Shown here piece by piece: positions 33,802 to 39,154 of a stretch of DNA of 39,154 nt. A program made the position numbers and the translations under genes. This stretch comes from Pseudomonadota bacterium. Its GTDB lineage: Bacteria > Pseudomonadota > Gammaproteobacteria > Burkholderiales > Burkholderiaceae_C. Every line of letters starts with the position of its first letter. Positions within the stretch are counted from its first letter, which is position 1. The DNA is taken from assembly GCA_021804595.1 (NCBI GenBank), contig JAJZHH010000007.1:4876-44029 (forward strand), given 5' to 3'. The notes beneath the pieces are model-generated. The model did not search any database. It was not told where the DNA came from and saw only the letters and a list, made by a program, of their open reading frames with translations.

Positions 33802-35886
33802 TCAGAACCCGCGCGTCAGCTCGACGCCGATGCCGGCGTTGCGCCCCGGTGCGGCTTCGTAATAGCGGCCCTGCGAGTCGGCGATGACGACCGCGCCGAC
33901 GTACTGGCGGTCGAACACGTTGTCGACCCGCAGGTACTCGTGCAGCGTCCAGCGGCCGCGGCGCTGGCGGGTTCCCAGCGACGCATTGAGCACGCCCCAG
34001 CCCTGCGCCGCGGCGCTGTTGTTCGCATCGACGAAGACCTGGCTGCGCAACTGCCAGTCGAGCGTGGCGTGGAAGCCGTGCAGCGCGCGCGGGCGCCAGC
34101 TCAGCATGCTGTCGAGCTGCTGCCTGGGCACACCCGGCATCGTGTTTCCGTCGTAGGGTCCGCCGACGAAGCGCACGTCGACCAGGCTGTAGGCGAGCCG
34201 CGCGCGCAGGTCGTGCGGCAGCCGCGCACGCAGGCCCAGATCGACGCCCCAGCGCCGCGTGCTGCCGGCGTTGACGTAGCTGGTGCGGCCGCCGCTCGAT
34301 TTGTAGACGACGATCTGGTTGTCGGTGTCGACGTGGTACAGCGACGCATCGACGCGCAGCACGCCGGCGTGGCCGCGCCAGCCGACTTCGGCGCTGCGCA
34401 GATGCATGGGCTGCAGTGCGAAATTCAGCCCGGGCTGGCCGTCGGGCCGGTACGCCAGCTGGTAGGCGGTCGGCGTGACGAAACCGTGGCCGTAGTCGGC
34501 GTAGACGCTGTTGCCGGCGTCGAGCCGCCACAGCACGCCGACCACCGGGTCGGTGCTGGCGTAAGTCGCGCCGCCGCTGCTGCCGGCGTCGAACGGCGCA
34601 TCGAGCGCGGTGCTCGAGCCGAAGCGGACCTGGTCGTGACGGAGCCCGCCGCTGAGCTCGACGCCTGCGCCAAGCTGCCAATGCGCCTGCACGAACTGCG
34701 CGAAGTTGTCGACCGTGTTGTACTGGTCGTTGCGCAGCCCGGTCTGGGTGCCGAAATCGTTGACCCAGCCCTTGCGCCACTCGTTCTCGCGCCCGTAGTC
34801 GACGCCGGCGGCCAGGCGGTAGGGGCGCGCGGCGAGTTCGCCGGCATGGGTGAACTGCGCGCGGGTGCCGCCGAAGGCGTCGCGCAGATCGACCACGCCG
34901 CCTGCCGAGTAGCCGAAACTGCCGCTGAACGGCAGGAACTGCACGACCCGCCGAGTGCCGTCGTACAGCGCCAGTTGCATCGCATCGGCAGCATCGAAGC
35001 GGTGCTGCCAGGAGACGCCGACCTGGCGGTTGCGCGCGGTCTTGCGCGCGTTGTAGGCCAGGATCGCCGGATCGACGCCGCTGGGGTCGCGCTGCAGTTC
35101 GGCGCGTGTCAGTCCGGCCGGATCCTGCGCGTCCTGGTTCAACGCGTTGAGCACGACGCTGTAGCGGTCGCTGTCGCCGGTGTCACGCCGCAGCACCGCA
35201 TTGAACTGCTGCCGGGTGGCCTGGCTGTGCTGGCGCCAGCCGGCCGTGCGCATGTCGGTCAGCCCCGCGACTCCGCTCCAGGAGCCGCTGCGCGCGCCGC
35301 CGCTGAGCACGGTCTGCCGCGTGCCCCAGGCGCCGAGCCAGTTGCTCAGCGTGGCCTCCGGGCGACGCGGCGCGTCGCGCGTCCAGGCTTCGAGCACGCC
35401 ACCGGCGGCGTTGCCGTACAGCGCGGCGAAGGGGCCCTTGATGACCTTCACGCCGCCGAGCATCGGCAAGTCGATGACTTGCGACTGGGCCTGGCCGTCG
35501 GGCATGGTCAACGGGATGCCGTCGAGCTCCAGGCGCAGGTCCTGCACGCCGAACGGCGAATCGGCGCCGAAGCCGCGGATCGACATTTGCATGTCCTGCG
35601 CGTAGTCCTGGCGGTTGTTGACGATCAGCCCCGGAACCTGGTTCAGCGTTTCCGACAGGTTGATGCGCGGCTGGCCTTCGGTCAAGGCGCGCCGGCCGAG
35701 CACCGTGATCGCCGACGGCAGCGCGCCGGGGCCGTAGCTCAGCCCCTGCACGACGACGCCGCGCAGCGCCTGCGGCGCCGACGCCGCGCCAGCCGGCGCG
35801 GCGGCCACGGCGTCGGGGGTCGCGGCGACCGCAGGCGCGGCCGCCGCGACCAGCAACACGAACAGCGAGCGGTGCGCGTTGCTCAT
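33802..35886 (-). CDS. pqqU: TonB-dependent PQQ receptor, PqqU/YncD-like
   Basis: A 694-residue outer-membrane receptor closely resembling E. coli YncD (PqqU), which imports pyrroloquinoline quinone. The signal peptide is about residues 1-21. The plug has RINLSETLNQVPGLIVNNRQ, DYAQDMQMSIRGFG and DGIPLTMPDGQ, all shared with YncD as I recall it. The barrel has ASLYHVDTDNQIVVYKSSGG, and the C-terminus is FDRQYVGAVVIADSQGRYYE then APGRN, ending in Phe. The ATG overlaps the stop of the cytochrome-fusion gene by four bases (ATGA), so it is translated with it. A receptor for the cofactor made together with the PQQ enzyme's electron acceptor fits this call. Function is inferred from similarity and context. 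Confidence 0.82.
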   Translation of the reverse strand: MSNAHRSLFVLLVAAAAPAVAATPDAVAAAPAGAASAPQALRGVVVQGLSYGPGALPSAITVLGRRALTEGQPRINLSETLNQVPGLIVNNRQDYAQDMQMSIRGFGADSPFGVQDLRLELDGIPLTMPDGQAQSQVIDLPMLGGVKVIKGPFAALYGNAAGGVLEAWTRDAPRRPEATLSNWLGAWGTRQTVLSGGARSGSWSGVAGLTDMRTAGWRQHSQATRQQFNAVLRRDTGDSDRYSVVLNALNQDAQDPAGLTRAELQRDPSGVDPAILAYNARKTARNRQVGVSWQHRFDAADAMQLALYDGTRRVVQFLPFSGSFGYSAGGVVDLRDAFGGTRAQFTHAGELAARPYRLAAGVDYGRENEWRKGWVNDFGTQTGLRNDQYNTVDNFAQFVQAHWQLGAGVELSGGLRHDQVRFGSSTALDAPFDAGSSGGATYASTDPVVGVLWRLDAGNSVYADYGHGFVTPTAYQLAYRPDGQPGLNFALQPMHLRSAEVGWRGHAGVLRVDASLYHVDTDNQIVVYKSSGGRTSYVNAGSTRRWGVDLGLRARLPHDLRARLAYSLVDVRFVGGPYDGNTMPGVPRQQLDSMLSWRPRALHGFHATLDWQLRSQVFVDANNSAAAQGWGVLNASLGTRQRRGRWTLHEYLRVDNVFDRQYVGAVVIADSQGRYYEAAPGRNAGIGVELTRGF

Positions 35887-37022
35887 TTGACGAAGGAGTC
35901 GAACTGCGACGCATCGTTGGGCGCGGCCTGCGCGGTCAACGGCTTGCCCGACGGCGCGTAGCCGTTGGCGTGCAGCAGGAAGGCCATCACGTCGACGTAC
36001 TGCGCGGGCTTGAGCTGCCCGGGCTTGTCGGCCGGCATATTCGTCGTCACGTACTGGAAGATGCCACCGATGGTCATCGTCGAGTTGCTCGACGGCGCGA
36101 AACCGGCACCGACCAGCGCCGGCGCGGTGCGGCCTTCGAGCTTGGCGCCGTGGCAGCGCGCGCACTCGGCGGCGTACACCTTGCGCCCCGGCCCGACCTG
36201 CGCGGCGGCAAACTGCGCGGTCGGCGTCGCGGCCACGCGCACGAAGCCCCATCCCGGCTGCGGGTGGAACGCCGTACGCGTCGGCGTGGCCGTGGCCACG
36301 CCGTGATCGGCGGCACCTTGCGGCGCCGCCGTGGCCGTCAGGCGCTGCAGTTCGCCGCTGCGGCGCAAGGCGTCGATGGCGTGTGACAGGCGACCGACCA
36401 GCGCGCGCTCGCGCGTCGCGCCGACGAAGCGCAACTGCCAGGTCGAGAAGCGCGAATGCGTCGGCTGCTGCGCGAAGTGCACCCCGGGGTGCGCGCGCTG
36501 GTAGTCCAGCAGGCTCGGCGCCCACGCGATGCCGTGCGGCACCCGCCGCTCGGCCACCGCGCGGATCACCGCGTCGGGCGTGTTCTCGACGTCGAAGTCC
36601 GGCACCTTGGCCTCGGCCGCGATCAACTGCGCCGGCGTGCGGTAGGCGACCGCAACGGCGCCGCCGGGCGCGGTACCGGGCAGCGCGAACTCGACGAAGT
36701 CCGCCGCGACGTAGGGCTGCGACGCGACCAGGCCCGCGCCCGGGCGGGCGCCGGCGGCGGTCGGGATGCCGGCGAACACGTCGCAGGTCGACGCCAGCAG
36801 CTTCGTCAGCCGCGGCTGGGCCAGCGCACCATCGCCGAGCGCGCGGCCGAGGTCGACTTCACGATAGGACAGCGCCAGGCGGCCGAACGCGGCCTTCGCC
36901 ACCGCCGTGTCGACACTGCGTGTCGGGCTGTGCGGGAACAGGCACAGACGCACTTCGTGGCTGTGCGCCGACGTGGCGGCGAACGCGACGGCGCCCGCCA
37001 GGAGGAGATTGCGGTACTTCAT
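35883..37022 (-). CDS. Fusion of XoxJ-like periplasmic binding domain and XoxG-like cytochrome c
   Basis: A 379-residue periplasmic protein with two parts. After a signal peptide (about 1-22) comes a solute-binding-type domain (25-230) of the kind found beside quinoprotein dehydrogenases (XoxJ/MxaJ family). It has VRLCLFPHSPT, DVFAGIPTA and HGIAWAPSLLDYQ. Residues 275-355 are a class I cytochrome c with heme motif CARCH (C287, C290, H291) and a likely axial Met in TTNMP (M329). The fused cytochrome would accept electrons from the PQQ dehydrogenase while the J part may aid its maturation. J and G are usually separate genes. An AGGTTC-type ribosome site is only moderate. It lies 119 bp after the dehydrogenase and overlaps the PQQ receptor gene by four bases. 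Confidence 0.88.
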   Translation of the reverse strand: MKYRNLLLAGAVAFAATSAHSHEVRLCLFPHSPTRSVDTAVAKAAFGRLALSYREVDLGRALGDGALAQPRLTKLLASTCDVFAGIPTAAGARPGAGLVASQPYVAADFVEFALPGTAPGGAVAVAYRTPAQLIAAEAKVPDFDVENTPDAVIRAVAERRVPHGIAWAPSLLDYQRAHPGVHFAQQPTHSRFSTWQLRFVGATRERALVGRLSHAIDALRRSGELQRLTATAAPQGAADHGVATATPTRTAFHPQPGWGFVRVAATPTAQFAAAQVGPGRKVYAAECARCHGAKLEGRTAPALVGAGFAPSSNSTMTIGGIFQYVTTNMPADKPGQLKPAQYVDVMAFLLHANGYAPSGKPLTAQAAPNDASQFDSFVK

Positions 37023-37082
37023 GGGGAACCTGCCTGGATGAGGAATGCTTGGGAGGCGGCGGCGGCCGGTGCGGGCCCTGCC

Positions 37083-37107
37083 GGCCGGCGCGCGTCGCGC
37101 GCCGGCC
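37083..37107. promoter_or_regulatory. Strong GC palindrome between dehydrogenase and cytochrome genes
   Basis: GGCCGGCGCGCG and its exact complement, CGCGCGCCGGCC, flank a single base. In RNA this folds into a stem of nine to ten pairs, 34 bp after the dehydrogenase stop. There is no T-run on either strand. It probably stabilises the 3' end of the dehydrogenase message or attenuates read-through, so the enzyme can be made in excess over the downstream proteins. Confidence 0.5.
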
Positions 37108-37141
37108 TCGGCTTGAGCTCAGCCCCGAGCCGCCGGCTCGA

Positions 37142-38851
37142 TCAGAGCGCGAACACGTACAGCGTGCCGCCGCGCGGGACGTCCTTGGTCATCGTGGCCA
37201 TCGGGCCGCCCCAGATCGGGTTGGCGCCGCCGTAGCCGGCCAGGATCGCGACGTACTCCTTGCCGCCGGCTTCGAACACCGCCGGCTGCGCGATGATGCC
37301 GCTGGCCAGCTTCGGGCTCTTCCACAGCACCTTGCCGGTCTTGGTATCGAAGGCGTACAGATGGCCCTTGAGCGAACCGGAGAAGGCGATGCCGCCCGCG
37401 GTCGCGGTCACGCCGCCGTTCCACGGCATCTTGCTCCAGTGACCCCAGACCTTCTTGCCGGTATCGACGTCGATCCCCTGCACTTCGCCATAGCCCTTGC
37501 TGCCCGGCTCGGGAACGATGCCGAAGCCTTCGCCCAGGTAAGGCAGGCCCTGCATATAGCTGACCTTGGTGCCGTTGTAGCTGCCGCAGGCGTGCAGCGT
37601 CGGCACCACGGCGATGTGCGTCGCCGGGTCATACGCCATCGACCACCAGTTCTTGCCGCCGAGGAACTCGGGGCAGGTCTTGATCGTCTTGCCCACCGTC
37701 GGATACTTCTTCGGGTTGTTGATCGAGTTGCCGTCCTTGTCGTAGCCGAGCACTGAAGTGGCCTTGACGAAGGGCTTGGCGTAGATCAGCTTGCCGGTAT
37801 CGCGATCGATCGCGATGAAATAGCCGTTGCGGTCGGCGTGGATCAACGCGTTGTAGTCCTTGCCCTGGTACTTGATGCGGGCCTGGATCGCGGTGTTGAC
37901 GCCGTCGTAGTCCCACGAATCGTGCTGGGTGTACTGGAAGGCCCAGTTGATGTCGCCGTTGCCGGCGTTCATCGCCAGCACCGAGTCGGAGTACAGGTTC
38001 TTGCCCGGACGCAGCTCGGCCAGCCACGGGCCGGGATTGCCCACGCCCCAGTACAGCTCCTTCTTCACCGGGTCGTAGGTGCCGGTGATCCAGGACGCAC
38101 CGCCGCCGTGCTGGTACATGCCCTTGGGCCAGGTGTCGCCACCCTTCTCGCTGGGCGAAGGAATCGTGTAGCGCTTCCAGACCTGGTCACCGGTCTTCGC
38201 GCTCAGCGCCTCGATGAAGCCGCGCGCGCCGTACTCGCCGCCCGAGTTGCCGACGACGATGTTGCCGTCGACCGCGAGCGGCGCCAGCGAGAAGGCGTAG
38301 CCGATGCCCGGATCGACCAGCTGCTTGCGCCAGTTGAGCTTGCCGCTGGTCGCGTCGAGCGAGACCACGTCGCCATCAAGCATGGCCTCGAACACATCGT
38401 TGCCGTACACCGCGACGCCACGGTTGACCACGTCGCAGCACACGGTCTTGAACGCGATCGGCTTCAGCGCCGGGTCGTAGCTCCACAGCTTCTTGCCCGA
38501 AGTCGCGTCGAAGGCGTAGACGTGGTCCTTCGGCGTCGACACGAACAGATAGTGGCCGTTGACGATCGGCGTGGCCTCGAAGCCCTGCGTCAGGTCGGCC
38601 GGGAACTTGTACGACCACGCCAGCTTCAGGTCCTTCGCGTTGGCCGCGTCGATCTGCTTGGCCGGCGAGTAGCTGTGGCCTTCGTAGCCGTGGTAATAGG
38701 TCAGCCAGTTGGTGCTGTGCGCGGCGTTGTCCAGGCGGGCCTGGGTCACGGCGGGATAGTCGGCGGCCAGCGCGGTGCTGGCCAGCAGCAGGCCCAGCGC
38801 GGCTACCGCGGCGTGACGCCCGTGTCGAGCGTCTCGGCGGGAATGCTTCAT
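37142..38851 (-). CDS. PQQ-dependent alcohol dehydrogenase, lanthanide-type (ExaA/PedH/XoxF class)
   Basis: A 569-residue periplasmic quinoprotein that oxidises primary alcohols to aldehydes. Signal peptide about 1-29. The WD-like propeller carries the vicinal cysteines C138-C139 (TVCCDVVNRG) that stack on PQQ. Metal ligands are E206 (GGEYG), N272 (GNPGPW) and D314. The residue two after the catalytic Asp is also Asp (WDYDG, D316). In this family that Asp marks rare-earth-dependent enzymes; calcium enzymes have Ala or Ser there. AAGGAGA lies six bases before the ATG at 38851. TVCCDVVNRG and the overall length are nearer to ExaA/PedH ethanol dehydrogenases than to strict methanol XoxF; the substrate is not settled. 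It is downstream of an aldehyde dehydrogenase and upstream of its cytochrome partner. Confidence 0.93.
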   Translation of the reverse strand: MKHSRRDARHGRHAAVAALGLLLASTALAADYPAVTQARLDNAAHSTNWLTYYHGYEGHSYSPAKQIDAANAKDLKLAWSYKFPADLTQGFEATPIVNGHYLFVSTPKDHVYAFDATSGKKLWSYDPALKPIAFKTVCCDVVNRGVAVYGNDVFEAMLDGDVVSLDATSGKLNWRKQLVDPGIGYAFSLAPLAVDGNIVVGNSGGEYGARGFIEALSAKTGDQVWKRYTIPSPSEKGGDTWPKGMYQHGGGASWITGTYDPVKKELYWGVGNPGPWLAELRPGKNLYSDSVLAMNAGNGDINWAFQYTQHDSWDYDGVNTAIQARIKYQGKDYNALIHADRNGYFIAIDRDTGKLIYAKPFVKATSVLGYDKDGNSINNPKKYPTVGKTIKTCPEFLGGKNWWSMAYDPATHIAVVPTLHACGSYNGTKVSYMQGLPYLGEGFGIVPEPGSKGYGEVQGIDVDTGKKVWGHWSKMPWNGGVTATAGGIAFSGSLKGHLYAFDTKTGKVLWKSPKLASGIIAQPAVFEAGGKEYVAILAGYGGANPIWGGPMATMTKDVPRGGTLYVFAL

Positions 38852-39057
38852 GGTTGTCTCCTTTTCAGAGGTATGCATCGGAACTTCTCGGCTTGCGTCG
38901 CCTGTGTCCGGCGACTGCTTGGTTTTTTCAGAGAGTGAGCAAGGAATGGCGGTCGATCGGCCTCCTCGGGCATGTGGATGGAACGACGCCGCTGTGCCCC
39001 CGGCGGCGTCGTGCTGCGAGCGGTTGCGGCCGGGCATGGCCCGGCCCTGGGGCGGCG

Positions 39058-39154
<97 letters not shown>

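Noticed and set aside
31222-35961. Open frame of about 1580 codons on the plus strand opposite both TonB receptors
   Set aside because: It crosses three real genes and their spacers and encodes repetitive Ala/Arg/Val/Asp sequence without any recognisable domain.

Overview
The window is 39.2 kb of very GC-rich DNA with dense, short-spaced genes and strongly GC-biased third codon positions. The gene content points to a betaproteobacterium of the order Burkholderiales (Rubrivivax, Leptothrix and Methylibium-like lineages). Indicators are the DUF6502/DUF5666 pair, a DUF2917 gene beside a GcvA-like LysR regulator, an infA paralogue outside a ribosomal operon, and a PQQ alcohol dehydrogenase cluster. 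I see no tRNA, rRNA, CRISPR array, transposase or phage gene, so this looks like ordinary chromosome with a few accessory modules.

Region 1 (1-7.6 kb, minus strand) holds two c-di-GMP enzymes, PAS-PAS-GGDEF and a large GAF-PAS-GGDEF-globin-GAF-EAL protein. Upstream of them is a translationally coupled pair, a DUF6502 protein and a lipoprotein with seven DUF5666-like repeats. Region 2 (7.7-15.3 kb) has a DUF2917 gene divergent from a LysR regulator, then a rhodanese divergent from a MOSC protein. A glutamine-synthetase-like plus FAD-oxidase pair follows (gamma-glutamylputrescine type polyamine catabolism), then an orphan 72-residue protein and ilvD. Region 3 (15.5-21.3 kb, plus strand) has a small secreted DUF2946-like protein and a TonB receptor with a Cys/His/Met motif. 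It continues with a soluble MCP-like signalling protein next to a bacteriohemerythrin, an old-yellow-enzyme reductase and a DUF1330 protein. Region 4 (21.3-24.9 kb, minus strand) has infA, a small conserved gene just upstream of it, and a three-gene polar amino-acid ABC importer with a good sigma-70 promoter.

Region 5 (25-30.7 kb) has a membrane sensor built from an SBP_bac_3 domain, PAS-PAS, a degenerate GGDEF and an intact EAL domain. It is followed 21 bp later by an orphan polyol/sugar-type binding protein, then a haloacid dehalogenase and arfB. Region 6 (30.8-39.15 kb, minus strand) is the most interesting. In transcription order it carries an aldehyde dehydrogenase (only the C-terminus is in the window) and a PQQ alcohol dehydrogenase with the Asp-Tyr-Asp lanthanide signature. 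Next come a natural fusion of a XoxJ-like periplasmic binding domain to a XoxG-like cytochrome c, a PqqU/YncD-type PQQ receptor whose start codon overlaps the fusion's stop codon, a second TonB receptor and an FMN reductase.

Read together, Region 6 looks like one periplasmic alcohol-oxidation unit. It would carry its own electron acceptor, its own cofactor importer (PQQ) and possibly its own metal importer (lanthanide or lanthanide chelate). Elsewhere the recurring theme is oxygen- and ligand-dependent signalling: three c-di-GMP proteins, one with a globin domain, and a chemoreceptor/hemerythrin pair.
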